DNA of 64,000 bases from Malus domestica (GCF_042453785.1 NC_091674.1:9044001-9108000); one strand, 5' to 3'. Shown: positions 1 to 13,600, counted from the stretch's first letter. The notes: generated from the letters alone by a model not told the origin. Translations and numbers: made by a program.

Positions 1-399
1 GTCTTGCAATGGCATGTAATTTGTCTTATTGTCTTGCAATTGCATTTGCAATTGGGCATGGGGTTATCATTATTTCATACATCAAATTATATTTGTCCTG
101 TTATTATTGCTACTTTCGTCCTACTCACTTTCTTAATTATTTTTTCCACTAAATTACTCAACCATCCACTATAAGATAGTTTTTCGATTAATTTTATCTT
201 TTTATTGACAATTAGTTATGTAAACTGCCATTAAATTAAAATTACATAACAGTAATATCCCATTAAATTATGATATACAACAACGAATTAATTGTCTTGG
301 ATTGCAGCTTTACAAAGTAGCCTTGTTATGTCCTAGCAACAACCTGAAACACATGAACCAAAAATTTGATATTTCGCAATTCTTCGACTAAAAAAAAGA
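1..399. other. AT-rich intergenic DNA
   Basis: No gene, RNA or bounded repeat recognised. Confidence 0.5.
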
Positions 400-1185
400 G
401 AGTTTTAATGCAAAGGGATTGGACTAACTTTAATTTAACCAAAAAGCACATTCAACTATTCTTTAACCAAAAGGGCCTAAACTTTAACCATAAGGACACA
501 GGCTGAATAAAAATCATGGGTTGAATTAAAAGCCCAACACACTTTTGCACTACTTCTCTTTGAAAGCCTAACACGCTTTTACACTAGTTTTTTTTTAGAT
601 CAAAAAGTATTTCAAGTCTAGAAATAATGTATTTTGCACTCCTTCTCTTTTGAGAAAAAAAAAAAACTAGTTAACAAAAATGGTGTGAGTTATTTTAAGT
701 TCAGTTTCATAAATAATGTATAATTTTGCGGTAGTTCTAGAAATAGTGTTTGTTATTTTGGTTTAATTTCTAAAATAGTGTGGGTTATATTGTTGTATTT
801 CTTGAAATAGTGTTTATTTTGTTCCCTTCTAAAAATATTGTGGGTTATTTTGGTTCGATTTCAGAAATAGTGTGGAATATTTTGCTATAGTTCTAAAAAT
901 AAGGTGGGTTATTTGTTGTTATTTCAAAAATAGTGTTTATTTTGTTGTATTCCCAAAATGGTGTGAGATATATTGGTCTCGGTTTTCAGAAATAGTGTGG
1001 GTAATTTTCATGTAGTTCCAGTAATAGTGTGGGTTATTACCCAGCTCGTGGGCTCTTTAGTTAGGCTTGTTTTCTTATAGTTTGTGTCCTTTTTCATTAA
1101 AATTCATGCCCTTTTTATTAAATAAAGTTATTATGTGGTTTTTGGTTAAATAGAAGTTAACCCAAGCCCTTTTCATTAAAGCTCC
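400..1185. mobile_element. TIR element containing a degenerate tandem repeat
   Basis: Arms of about 90 bp: left AACTTTAATTTAACC, AAAGGGCCTAAACTT, AAGGACACA; right, inverted, AACTTCTATTTAACC, AAAAGGGCATGAATT, AAAGGACACA. Between them, 620-1045 has about seven imperfect units of 50-65 bp around AAATAGTGTGGGTTATTTTG. Boundaries approximate. Related end sequences recur near 1985, 3185 and 4105. Confidence 0.6.
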
Positions 1186-2282
1186 ATTTTTTCAAACAAA
1201 TGAACCTTGAGTCCTTCTAGTGCTGCAGATACAAAAACTGCATATGACAAGTTTGTCCACATTCATCCAAAATACACACAAAAACAAATGAAAGGGCACA
1301 TTCAAACTCCAAAAAACTGCATAGAATAAACTCCAAGCCTTCAATAGTAGTAGTACGAATTTGTCTTCGTATAATAAGTTCAAATATAAAACAATGATTG
1401 CCAAACTTCAACTACTACAAAAAATTTCGAAAATAATTCACCAAAAACTAAAACCTTTAGTTTATATTTTCCAAATATTGTTTTTCTAGCTAATAGCTAC
1501 AACAGTAAATCCATATGAAATCAAACGTTAACCAACCTGCAAATCTCAACATTGGAAACCTCGCTTGTGTATGCATGTCTGCTGATGCATGCCAGTCCAT
1601 ATGAAATCAAATCTTAACAGTCCATAGCGGTATGCATACCTGCTGATGCTGAAGCTCGCTTGTTCTTATTGGATTCGATCAATTCAATTGATTCAAAAAT
1701 GGTGGAATTCTAATTAAATTGAAAACGAAAAAGTGACTAGGTCGAGAGGGAGAGAGACAGATTCGATCCGATTCGATTGCAAAAATGGAGGTATTGTTTC
1801 TGTGCAAAGAAGAGATCAAAGATTAGATGGAGAGATCGAGAAATAGAGACTAGGCGAAGATTTCCAAAAAGGGGGAGAGTGATTAAACGGCAAAGGTTTG
1901 CTGTCAAGGGCAAAACTGGAAACTCATTACTTGGGCCATTTTTATTGGGCTTGTTTGATGTTGGATTTGTCCTAACCATTAAATAAACTTATAACATGGT
2001 TTTTGGTTAAAATTCAAAGTTTTCAAACCATTTTCATTAGTTTTTCTTATTTTCTATTGATGACAAATCATTTGATTTGCAAATTTGGTTCAAAAATTGG
2101 ATCTCCCTAACATTATTCTTTATTTAATTAACAAAATTACAGCACAACGTTTTATAGTGATACTCTATTAAAGGATAACCTTGGTTTAGTGATAAAAAAT
2201 TTCGTCCACACTTGGACCAATTATATATTGGAATAAACTCCATATTGTAATAAATTATAAGGTTTTTACGTCTCGTTTTAAG
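1186..2282. other. Intergenic, no supported gene
   Basis: Short open frames on both strands near 1200-1400 and 1740-1990 have no domain. The sequence near 2000-2040 repeats the end of the TIR element at 400-1185. Confidence 0.4.
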
Positions 2283-2408
2283 AAGGGAATTGTTATTAGC
2301 ACTTCAAAAATCTCATTTTGTACTCCAAACTTTCTATAATTAGAAAGAAAAATACACTTGTGAGGAGTGTAGAATGAGATTTTTGGAATGCTAATAACAA
2401 TTCCCTTT
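2283..2408. repeat. Hairpin MITE
   Basis: 126 bp; arms AAGGGAATTGTTATTAGCA and their inverse, then CAAAAATCTCATT on both. Related copy at 40598-40710. Confidence 0.75.
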
Positions 2409-3036
2409 AAGAAACTTGCCTCCACATAGTAATAATTGTCAAAACGTCTGGAAAATATGCAATGTCACAAATGAAAATTGAAAATAAAGTAAAATATTTC
2501 TCTTAAATTGCTTGGGAGAAAGATTTATTATAGAATTGATGCTATACAACTTGAAGATACTATTGGATTTATTCCAATATAAATCAACTTTTAAGTGGTT
2601 TACAATATAAAATAGGAATGTAATATTGAAGATTATGTAAACATTGTGATTTGATTTCCTATGTCTCAATCTTATATTAGGATTCTTGGAATAAAGTTAA
2701 GATCGATTGAGTCATTGATTATATGTGATTATGATATCTAACTGATAGACTTAATGGGATTTGGGATTCTTTTATGGAAAAAAACCTAATGCCTTAGCAA
2801 GTACAAATACTAAGGTCCTTGCAAACTCTAGAAACACACAATGGAATGCTTTTCTTAAAATAATTATATCCAGCTAGGTATTTGTAGAGGACTTAGGTGT
2901 TGCCTTTCTTGTTTGACTTCCATGGTTGCCATGACAATCAGGTCAACAAACTCTTCCTTTTGTGTTTTAATTATATAACCATATAAAGCTAACAATTGGT
3001 ACAAGAGCCATTGATAATATGACTAATACCTATACT

Positions 3037-3124
3037 ATTTCTGAAATTGAACACGGATAATATTTCTGAAACTGAACACGGATAAAATTTCTGAAACTGA
3101 ACACAGATAATGTTTCTGAAACTG
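3037..3124 (+). repeat. Short tandem repeat, four units of about 27 bp
   Basis: Unit ATTTCTGAAACTGAACACGG followed by ATAA, with small changes between copies. Confidence 0.8.
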
Positions 3125-4262
3125 CGCCTTTTTGATTCAGTTTTTTTTCTTTTTCTTTTTTATTTCTTTTGTGCTTATCATTAAATAAAGTTGTTAGATG
3201 ACCTTTTGTTAAAATTCAAAGTTTTGAAGCCCTTTTTCATTAGTTTTCATAGAAATATTTTGTGTTCAATTCTAGGAATAATCAATGTCCAGTTATAAAA
3301 ATAGTTAGTGTTAATATGACATGACATAAACTTTGTTGATGTACAAAATCAGATGGACTTTAGAACAATGTAAAGTGTTAAGTTTTTTACATTTGCAGGG
3401 TTGTACCGGTCACCTAATGAGGATAATATGTAAAGAGATAGAGATAGGGAAGCAAACACAATATGTACATAGTTCACCCTAAGTTAGGTTACGTCCACAG
3501 GGATGTGGTATACTTTTGGATGTAATGTTAGTATCCTTTTGATTTCATGTTTATCCATAGTATGATTTTTTGGATTTAAACAGGTGTTACGGCGAGGGAT
3601 TATGTTGTTGAGAAAACTTTTATTAAAGCTTATTTTCTGGCCTCATTCTTGTTTTATCCCTCCAGGTCTAATAGCGGAGCTTTTGTATCGACGAGGATTT
3701 GTGGCAAATCTTCGTATTGGAGATTACCTTTAATGGTATGATTTTCAATTCATTTTACTGTACTTTGCTTATACTCTGACGTCCCGTGTGAAATTGGTTC
3801 ATTTCCGCTCACGGCGCACTGTTGTATTTAGACACTTTTAGGTTTAAATTTATTCATTTTTTCCACATCATCACACTTTATGGCTTCGTCACATTCCAGG
3901 TGTCGGCCAACACAGCTAAATTCGGAGTTCTAGTGGACATTCTGGGTCGGGGTGTGTCATTATACACATTGGTACAAACACAAATAAAACTTTAAAAAAT
4001 ATGGGTACAAAAAGAAACTAATATATGGGTACAAATTAAAAATGAAAAAAAAATTGGTACAAATTAAAAAGTCAATCTTGGTATTATTCACTTACAACAC
4101 ATTTTTGTCTTTTTCGTTAGAACTCAAAGTTTTCAAGCAATTTTCACTAATTTCCCTTTGATTATATGATTAAAACCTATTAGGATTGAAGTTTTGATTA
4201 TATAATAATCTCATGAACTGTGGCTTTGATCTTAAATCCAAATTGTAATTGCACTTGGCAAC
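3125..4262. other. Intergenic, retroelement-like debris
   Basis: No gene. A stretch near 3900-3960 (GTGTCGGCCAACACAGC, GGGTCGGGGTGTGTCA) resembles retroelement leader DNA but has no boundaries. Confidence 0.3.
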
Positions 4263-4267
4263 ACCAC

Positions 4268-4901
4268 TGTGGAGCCAAAAATAATCACAAGGCGACACGT
4301 GGATCCAATTCAAGGTCCATCTCATCAAATCCCCTTTTGCAAGGTAACCTACAAAATAATGTTAATTGGTTAATTACTGGATTAATTACCCAATTAATCC
4401 ATTAAACATCAATTAAATTACCCAATTAATCACAAAATATATCCCATTCACCCTAAAAATAGGTAGTGGCCGGCCACCTCATATTCTTCTTAGTCTTTCC
4501 TACTTTTTCCCATTTTACTACCCCATTTATACAAATAAATAATTTTATAACCTCCCATTTACTTCTTTCATACTTAATTAGCCAATAAATTGGCTAATTA
4601 AGCCAAAATCATAACCACCAAAACCACCAAGGCCGGCCACACCAAAGGGAAAAATGGGTAAGCTTAATCCTATAAATAGGCACCTATTCTCACCAAAAAG
4701 TCATTCCAACACTTTGGCAAAAATCCCAAAATTCTCTGAACACTCTTTCTCTTTAAATTCTAACTTTGGCATCGGAGGTTCTTCAGCCAAAGCCCCCCAT
4801 TCATTGTGGGCGCGTGAGACTCTTGGTCTTAACCTAATGTGTTAATTGTTTTGTAGGTGCAAAATTGTCCAAGATCAAGAAGGAAGAAATTTGCATCCAC
4901 A
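4268..4901 (+). mobile_element. Solo LTR, same family as 47901-48496
   Basis: 634 bp from TGTGGAGCC to GCATCCACA. Flanks are ACCAC (4263-4267) and ACCAT (4902-4906), a 5-bp duplication with one change. TATA box CCTATAAATAGG at about 4669. Shares ordered motifs with the minus-strand copy at 47901. Confidence 0.8.
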
Positions 4902-5175
4902 ACCATCCCGCCGAACATCCAAGAAAACTGCACATTGTCGTTCTCTCTCATTCTCTCTGTCTATATTTTCTTTTTTTGGTTGTTGGCGTCACAAATCCGG
5001 GGTTGGGCTGGAAGGGAATAGGGTGTGTGATCCAACACAAGACAAAGAGATCGGGTTTGGCTGGGTAGATTTTTTATGGGAACGAGACAGAGATTGGAAG
5101 AGAGATGTGGTGGTGGCTGTCAAGCTGATAATGGTGATGAGCTGAGGATGTGATGCGGTTTCCATCGGTTACAAT

Positions 5176-6036
5176 CAAGGAAGAAAAAATCGATAATATC
5201 GGCGATATTTCGCCGATATTATCGTTTTTTTAGGGGTCCGATATTTTTTTAACTATCCAAATGATTTTCGTCAAAATATCGCGATATTATCGATAATATC
5301 GCGATATTTTCGAAACTATCGCGATATTTGGCACTGTAGTAACCGGAGAAGAACGCCGGAGCAAATTAACCGAATCCCTAAATCCCCAAATTCGAATTCA
5401 AAAGCAAATTAACTGAATCCCTAAATCCCCAAATTCGAATTCAAAGCAAATTAACTGAATCCCTAATTCCTAAATCCCTAAATTCGAATTCAGTACAAAA
5501 ATGAAATTACATGCAGAAAATTCGAATTCTGTACAAAAATGAAATTACATGCCGAGAAGAAGAGAAGTAGGAGCCTGGGAACGTCGTCTTCCTCACGAAT
5601 CCAAGACGGCTGGGACAACGTCATCCTCCTCACCGACGACTACGATGAGTTTCGGTCCATCGTCCGGTGTCCGCTGCCTCCGCTTCTCTCCGGATCCCAA
5701 AACCCGCTCGAGTTTGATGCACTATCCTAGAGGAATCAGACATGCATGTTTCGCTCTACCATGGATGGGGTCTGAGAGGAAAAAGAGAGAGTAAAGAGAA
5801 ATGAAAGACTTCTTTCCGTCTCTATTGAAATGCGAGAGACTGGGGTTTACAAAGCTTTCAGAAAAGTAAGGTTGATCTTAACCGTTCCTTTGGAATCTTA
5901 AGGAGCTCCATACCGTGATGCATGCCACGTGTTCAAAGCTGGAGTATTCCTATGTCTGCTCAATTTACTCGGTTTGAATTAAAGAGGGGAGAGAGCCGTT
6001 TGGGCTCTGACAGAGACAGAAACAAATCTGCACGCC

Positions 6037-6083
<47 letters not shown>

Positions 6084-7331
6084 GGGGAATCCAATGTTTA
6101 TTTCAAAAGGGCGTGCAGCAAGTGGCCCGTCACGTCCTGATCTTTTCCATACATCCCAGGTGGTTTGAAGTCCTTTCTTTACATTTTGTTTTCTAGTTTC
6201 TTTCATTTTCTTTTCTTTTTATAGTCTTGTCCATTTTATTTTTCTAGTGTCACAGTTTTTGTGTTGTGTTTTTTTTATTTTTTTTAGTTTTCTTTTTATT
6301 TTCCACACCTTGAGGACAAAGTGCGAAATAAGTTTGGGGGTGGGAAATAACATTTTAGGTTTTTAATTTTTGTGTCAGGATAAAATTTTCATTCTTCTTA
6401 AGTTAATATCCATAGATTATTTTAAACGTTAAAACAAATGGACATGGTAAAGATTAATCCCACAGTAGAGTCTTTTCTATTTATCGTTGCTTAGACACTA
6501 ATTCATGAATTATACTCTAAAGTTTGCACATCACACTAACATGGTTTGTGGGGAGTGAGATTGAAACACTCGCTTTTAGTCTAAGTTTATTTTTAAATTT
6601 TGTTTTAAGTAAAGTCAGTTATTATTGTGAAAAAGAGTAATAATTGTCTCACCCGAGGTTTTGCCTAGTAACCGGGCCAGTCCTGCCTAATCATCAGTGA
6701 TTCTCGCGTCAAACGGTAGAGTTTTGACATGGGGCAGGGTGGTTAGTTGGTTTCGTAGCCTTTTCAGCTCGGGTTAATAAGTCCTTAGGGGTGTTCTACA
6801 CCTAGTGCCCTAAAGCCCTAGTGGTTTGCGAGTCATTGACCTAAAGCTCGCTACATGGGTTGGATCGAAAGTTTAAGTGAACCGACATTGCACGACCACT
6901 ACTGTTACTTTATCTTCTTCTCCACGTGAAGACCAAATTCTGTCAGAGAAGAACCAAAAATGCAATGTATAAAGTGTAAAATATTGTACTAATTTATTAT
7001 ATATAAATGATTATGGTGTGTTTAGACTTCTTTCATTAATTACTACATATTTTCTACACTTACAATGTTTGTCAGCTCGCTATATAATCAACTTGATAAT
7101 GTTAAATCCATCATGCAATGCATTTCCTTCAAATATTTTGTGATAAACTAATAGATAATTGACTAAATAAACATCCTGCAAAGTTTCAATAAAAATTTCC
7201 AAGTTTTTTTTACAATTTCCGTGGTTTCCATGTAATTTTTATCGATATCGATATTATCCCGATATTTCCATCGATATTTCCGTGTTTTCGGACTACCGAT
7301 ATTTCCGATATTACCGATATTTTCTTCCTTG
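5176..7331. mobile_element. hAT-like element, 2.16 kb, with CGATAT-rich ends
   Basis: Ends CAAGGAAGAAAAAATCG and, inverted, CAAGGAAGAAAATATCG. A perfect 8-bp duplication GTTACAAT (5168-5175, 7332-7339) identifies hAT. Both ends are crowded with CGATAT, CCGATA and TATCGG motifs, probably transposase-binding subterminal repeats. The interior has a 43-T run, a CCTTGAGGACAAAG..GTTTGGGGGTGG stretch of Gypsy character, and short ORFs without domains. No transposase. Confidence 0.85.
6039..6081. repeat. Poly-T run (43 T)
   Basis: Homopolymer inside the hAT-like element; likely a retroposed tail or an assembly-sensitive site. Confidence 0.95.
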
Positions 7332-7631
7332 GTTACAATAGCTGTTGAATTCTGTTTTTTAATTATTTATTTCTAGTTGTTGCAAAAAAAATTTGAATTT
7401 CACACATCTTTCTTTATTTTCCATTGTCAAACTAAATGAAAACAAAAAACATGATTAAACAAATGTGTGTTGGAGGAAAAAAAATATTGTGGCTTCACCC
7501 CTCAAGTCAAGATGGTCTGAAAAATTCTGGACTTTGTTCTATTGAAGGTCAAGATTGCCAACTCTATTGTGTTTGTTTGCCTTCACTAGGTCTCACTGGA
7601 TTAGATTGGACTAAGAATTAGTGTAGTCTCA

Positions 7632-8062
7632 TCTATACTATTTATTAAGAGAACACACTTTGTCAACCTTTTTGCCCCTCACTTTTGAATACACAATGTT
7701 GAGACGAGGAGGGCAACATAGTAATTTTGTACCTATTGACAAAATGACAATCATATCCCTTTTTTCCTATTTTGCCCTCACTTTTGATACACAATATTTA
7801 AATAAGAAAGGCAAAATAGTAATTTTGTATCAAAATATTTACATAAGATAAAAATATGCACTTATTAAGAGAAATTGTCCCACCATCATTTTTTCATGCA
7901 AGTAAGTGAAATCATGATATTTTTTTGGATAGTTTGAATGAACTGAAGTGGTTGCGCTTGAGAAGAATATGGGAGGAGGTGGACGGTTACAGTTGCGCTT
8001 GAAGAGAACGTGGGAAAAGGTGTGCGGCTGTTCACACATACAAAGTGTGTGCTCTCTGCTAA
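7632..8062 (+). mobile_element. Small non-autonomous Helitron
   Basis: 431 bp inserted between A and T. It begins TCTATACTATTTATTAAGAG, like plant Helitron 5' ends. It ends CTAA, 12 bases after a hairpin (CACAC ATACAAA GTGTG). Two imperfect copies of CACTTTTGAATACACAATGT to AGTAATTTTGTA lie inside. No RepHel. Confidence 0.7.
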
Positions 8063-8125
8063 TGTTTGTTAAAGGAAGAGACTAGCTTTAGTGGATTTAA
8101 ACTTCACTCGCATGAACTAAGGGCT

Positions 8126-8327
8126 GGTTTGGTATTGCTGTGCTTTGAAAACAAATTGCTTTTGTTGTGCTGTGAGAATAAGCTTATTTTTGTTGCTTTA
8201 CGTTTTCAGTTTTTTTCACCCCAAAACTGTGAAAATAAGCTGTTTTTAAATATTTACCAAATATTTTTTTAAGCTTAATTTTTTTTTATATCCACTTTTT
8301 ATAAAATAGCCTCAGTACCAGACCTGT
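8126..8327. repeat. Short MITE
   Basis: Ends GGTTTGGTATTG and, inverted, GGTCTGGTACTG. Flanked by ACTAAGGGCT on both sides (8116-8125, 8328-8337). Confidence 0.6.
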
Positions 8328-8337
8328 ACTAAGGGCT

Positions 8338-10440
8338 CGTTAGCTGGTCTTAGTGAAGCCCACCAAATACCAGCGGACTGCTAAGACTACCTCACTCTCG
8401 CGTCGTCCCGCTCGACTGCTCGCCTTGCTCAATCGACGGCAAAGAACAAGCTTTCTTTCTCCAGTCCAGCCTATCTTCGACTCAAGGTTATCTCTTCCAC
8501 CTCCTCTTCTTCTTTTTTTGATTCAAAACAAATTCAATCTAAAGTTTATAACTTTGAAGAAGTAGAAATTGAATGACTGGATTCTAAATCTTAATAGATA
8601 TTAAATTCAATTTTTGTTCTTCTTTTTTTCTGCAGCTTCGTGAAGTTGCTGATTTCGGCGCCCAATCTCGGCCGATTAAGTGTATCCGAATGCTCTGAAA
8701 TGGAGAAAATAATTGATTTGGAGGAAAATAATCACATAAATGTTTGCAATCACTATTGGTGTTGAAGAGTATACATGACAATGCCCTGCCATTTCCTTGT
8801 CTGAACAAAATCTGGGTAACTGATTGTCTTGCACAGAAGAGATGCCGCTCAAGATTGGCTAATCTCTGCTTCGTGGTTGGCTAAGCTCTCCATCAATTTG
8901 AAAATTGAGGTTTCCAGCGAACGACAATGATAGAAATGTTTGTCAATGTTTTTTATCCCTGCTTCATGATTATCTTCTGCAAAAATTTGCTCTTGTTTGA
9001 GTATTGAAATCTTCAAGAAATTTGTGGAAAATTTTATGCAAAGATAGAGGAAAATTGTTAATTTAATTGGAAGGCTAGGGATTGAACTAGAATTAGAAGT
9101 TAGTCATGTTTCTTGGTCCGACGCTGTACCCAACATTTTATTAAGTTAGTCTAACTTAGTCTATTCTAAGTCAATCTAGTTTAGTTCCTAAAACTAGTCT
9201 AGTCCGAGATAATCTGGTGTAACAAATGCACCAGCTTGCTACAAGTAGAATTGTCTTAAGTCTAAAATATGCAATGTTACAAATAAAAATTTAAAATGAA
9301 GTAAAATAGCTTTATGGGATAATGGTACATAATAACTCGTTTATATAGACACCTTATTGTTGAAGCTAAAATATTTCTAGCTTTTCATGCATGTTTTCAA
9401 GCACATCATGTATATACATACAATGGCGGATTCAGGATTTGAATTTTGGAAGGTCCCAATGTTAAAAGTCCAAGTTTTTTAGATAAAAATATAGCACGAA
9501 GCAAACAAAAAATTTCAGTATTGTATTTCATTGACCACTTGTGGGCTCCTTGTTGTGAACCGAATCATGTTGCGCATAGTCAATGGTATCGACATTTGCT
9601 GTTACAATCTGATGAGTATTATCGAAAACATTGTCGAGTGTTAACGACACAACTTATTGAATGCTACCGAGATACGCTAGCATGCATTTCCTCAAACACT
9701 TAGTGGACACAAAAGGTATCATACAAAACATTCGGAGCATCCCAAAGACATTTACATGCTTATTTCATGGGCTCCAAGTGGGCCTGGTACCATCTTGGTC
9801 CTATAGTGCATCCGCTATACGGACATGAATTAGTTAGAGACTAGATGTCTCTCTTTTTTAAATTTCCAATCAGCACTTTAAAGTAGTCCAAACCTCATGC
9901 ATTTCCCTAAATTTGATGAAATGCTTAAATTCATGGAAGCTCCTTTCTATTTGTTGGAAGCGCTTCGTCCATATACTTAGGATTTCACAATGATGTGGAG
10001 ATGCTGTAAGTTAGGAAATAAGTTTATTGATAACGGTGATATTTACAAGTTTTAATATTTTTTCAAACGGTAATATGTAATTGACTAGAAATATTAACGC
10101 TCTGATATTTAATTATAAAAATTAGGACTACAATATTTTTATTTGAGTGTGTAAATACTCAATAAATTATGTGTAAGATTCTACAATATCTTTTAAAAAG
10201 TTTCATAGTTGTAAATGTATTACTTGGAGAACAAAGATTTCTCTCTCTCTTACACTATGTTTAGATAAGCGAAATAATCTTGGAATTTGGCTAAAAGTCA
10301 GAATTTATAATTGACATACATCAATTCCCTTGTTTCAATTCATAAACTTAGAAATTTAAAATTTTCGCATGAAAAAAAAAAAACTTGAAATTTGAGACCT
10401 TCAATTCTCAAGTTTAAATTCGATGTAAATATGTGTTATT
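8338..10440. other. Intergenic, no supported gene
   Basis: Short frames (8353-8565, 9446-9703) show no domain. CAATGGCGGATTCAGG at 9421-9436 resembles a common transposon end. An A-run is at 10374-10383. Confidence 0.4.
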
Positions 10441-10603
10441 TTCCAATTTTTACTATTGAGGCTTAAAAAGGGAAGCGACTTCCACGCCTTTGGCCACGCC
10501 TCTGGCTTCCACTCTCTCGTTCTCTCCCTTTCTCTCTCTAAGTCGTCGCCTCCCTCTCCCTCTCTCTAAATGCTGTGAGAAATAAGTGAGAGAAAGTGTG
10601 GAA
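10441..10603 (+). promoter_or_regulatory. CT-rich 5' leader of the Ca2+-ATPase with a two-codon uORF
   Basis: The stretch before the start codon is rich in CTCTCT runs, as in many plant 5' leaders. An upstream ATG at 10570 reads ATG CTG TGA, a minimal uORF that stops 25 bases before the main ATG. The transcription start is not visible, so it is inferred, not shown, that the uORF lies in the mRNA. Confidence 0.45.
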
Positions 10604-13600
10604 ATGGAGAAGTACTTGAAGGACTTCGAGGTGGAGAACAAGAATCCGTCGGAGGAGACTATAAGGAGATGGAGAAACGCCGTCGCGCTCGTCAAAAACC
10701 CTCGCAGAAGGTTCCGATTCGTCGCCGATCTCGCCAAACGATCTGAAGCCGAGAAGAAGAAGCTTCAAATCCAGGTCTCTCCCTCTCTAAGTATTTTTTT
10801 ACTCTTCTCTTTTACGAAACGAAAAATTGAAAACGAAGCGTTTTGAAGATCTGTTTGGTAGCCTGGTTGTTTGGTTGCCGAGAAAATATGGTCGGAAAAC
10901 GAAAGAAACTGAAACGATTTTCTGCATTTTGCTTTTGCCTGATATTATTATTCCTGTTTGATTTGCTAATTTTGACCGATCGTTAGTCTTAAACACGTAG
11001 TTTCTGAATTAAATCGTCATGGTGAACCGAACGGCTGAGATTTAGGATAGCATTTGGAGGACTCGGAGTTTCTTAATTTCTTTGATTTTCTCGGCTCCCA
11101 AATAGGTTGGGGAGCTATGGATTTCTTTGGGCCTTGTTGGCATCACATGCTTGAACAAATTTGTGACAGTAGAAAGCTCCGGCTCACAATGCGCTAAGCG
11201 TAGGTGGTCCCACATGCATTAGTCCAAGAGTGATGTTTTGATCCCCTTCCGTTTTGCGAACCCATCCCTATTGGTATTTCCCCGCCACGCCTGGTGGGGC
11301 CCACATTCGTCTGAGTGTGGCAAAAGTTCTTGGATGCTCCGGAGTATCTAGGACTCCGGCTGTTTTAACTATTAGTTCTTAATTTTTGTATTTTTAAACA
11401 AATATGTAACAGTCAAGATATTTGGATTACCCCTAAGAAAGTTCGGTATTGAACCACATTATTGCTAACTCATTGTAAGGCTAACCAATGTCCCTCTCCT
11501 TATTGTAGACAATATCGTTTGTTAAAAAACAAAAATGGAGAAACAGATCAGCCTGCATTCAAAGTTTTCGAACTTCAGAAACCTACCATCGTTGAAGAAA
11601 AAATTTCTTTTGAGAAACAGAAGGGGAGGCTAACTTTATTGGTGATGCTGGTATTTTGCTAGGCCGTTTGGTCTCATTCGATTCCATTATCCGTTGACAC
11701 ATTCTTTTCATTTTGGTCCATTTGGTGGGTGTTGCATGGATTTTTCTCGTTCATTAGTTTCGTTTTCCTTTTTGGTTAAATGAAAATTATTATAGAACAA
11801 AAGAGAAGACGCACTCGATTGCTGGTAGATATAATAAAGCGACTTTCTGAGTCCATCTTCCAATAACGGCAACGCAGGAAATTTCTGGGAACTTTCGTGA
11901 GGAACTAAATGTACTTCAATTGAAAAGATGACTTAAGGGTAGGGGCAACAACAATGGTTGTTGACCGTGGAAATAGTTGGTGGTAGCTATCGAATAAGAT
12001 TGGCTTTCTCTCTGTCCATTTTTTATCCTTAGAAAGTGGGGTATCATCACGGGCTCATTTTCCTACCCCTCAAATTACGTAGTGACAGACCCACTTCCCA
12101 ATTTTTTTTTTTTGATGCTATTCACCCACTTGGACACCCTATATATTACGATAAGATTTGTTTATGTCGGATGACGTGTACTTGGTCATCTTCTAATTAT
12201 TATATAATAATTGATATGTTAATTCATTTTGTTATTGAGTGTAAACTTGCATCGCGATAATTTTTTCATTGTGACTAGAACACGGATAGTACGCTACGTG
12301 TTTTTATATAAGTGGTGAAAAATTGTATGTTTTAAGTTATTAAGTTTTTAGCATACATATCCCACCATTTATATAGTGACACGGGATGTACTATCCTGTG
12401 TTCCGGTTACATTGAAAAATCTCTCTTACATCACGATGTGAGTTGAACTCCATCGACTTCTTAATATAATATCTAATCTAACAAATCTACCGTTTAATAA
12501 AAAGTACAAGACATTCCAAATGTGGGTTTGTTAGTTGGCCAAGGTAGAATGGGCCGTTGCCTTATATTCGGAGTTTCAATTTTTCTCTTGATAGACTATA
12601 ATGATTTAGAATATCGCAAGATTAAAAGGCTTATTTATAACACCGGCCTCTAAAACTTGACATTGGTCTCACTCAATGTCGTTGTAACATTGAGTTTTAG
12701 TAGCAATTATATTAGTTCATTCTTTGACATTTCGATTGATAACTAAACTAAAATATTAGTAGTCACAAGGTTCTAAAAGATATTAGGCGCTAAACGGGCG
12801 ACGGGCTTGGGTCTAGTGCCTAGGCGGATTTAAGTAAATCTATTGTATTTTGTGTAAATAAGTGTTTGTTTATACTTAAAATATATATAATTTCATTATA
12901 AACTAGAAAATAGAATGACGTATATATTATGAAGTATTGGAACATAATGAAAACATGGGGAGCAAACATATAATGTGTGTTTGTTTAAGTGTTTAATAAG
13001 TTTCTTACAATTTATTGGAAACAATAAAATGCAAAAGGAAAGTTATCTATTTTCTATCTAAGCGAGTTGCAACCTAGACAGTCTAGGCGGGCGCCTCAGT
13101 AGGTCTAGGTGCCCTTTCTTGATTTTCAAACGCCTAAGCATTAATCGGGACGGTGGCCAACCGCCTAGCGCCTAGACGGCGCTAGGTGGGGATTTTTAGA
13201 ACAGTGAGAAGTCATAATTAAAAGGTATTTAATTTTAGAGCTCCCAAACATTTTCTCTTTCTGTAGTGAGGAATCACATGCATACCATGTATATTTCCAA
13301 TTTTATGTACTTTTTTTTTTAGTCAATAGAAATTGTATGTACTTGTTATGACTAATTGTGTTAATTTTGAATGGGACAGTTATACTTTTTCTTCTGTTGT
13401 CACGTGCTGTCCTTCATATTAAATTCCTAAAAGTAATTGTTTTCACATTAAGGTCGTGTGTAATTATAACCGTAAAACGGGTTGCAAGTGTTGGGTCATG
13501 CTCAACTATTATTTTGTTCAAATTTCAGGAAGATAATGGTTTTCACACAAACACGCTGCAGACACTGCTTTGGTAGTTTTAGTACTGAATAATAGATTGT

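Noticed and set aside
1192-1990. Small frames on both strands near a GAGAGA-rich stretch
   Set aside because: No splice-consistent extension and no domain on either strand.
5539-5794. Overlapping frames in the hAT-like element
   Set aside because: Short, domain-free, and next to a local duplication of ACAAAAATGAAATTACATGC; likely captured debris.
9446-9703. 85-codon plus-strand frame
   Set aside because: No domain or homologue recognised, and it starts in transposon-end-like sequence; not enough support for a gene.
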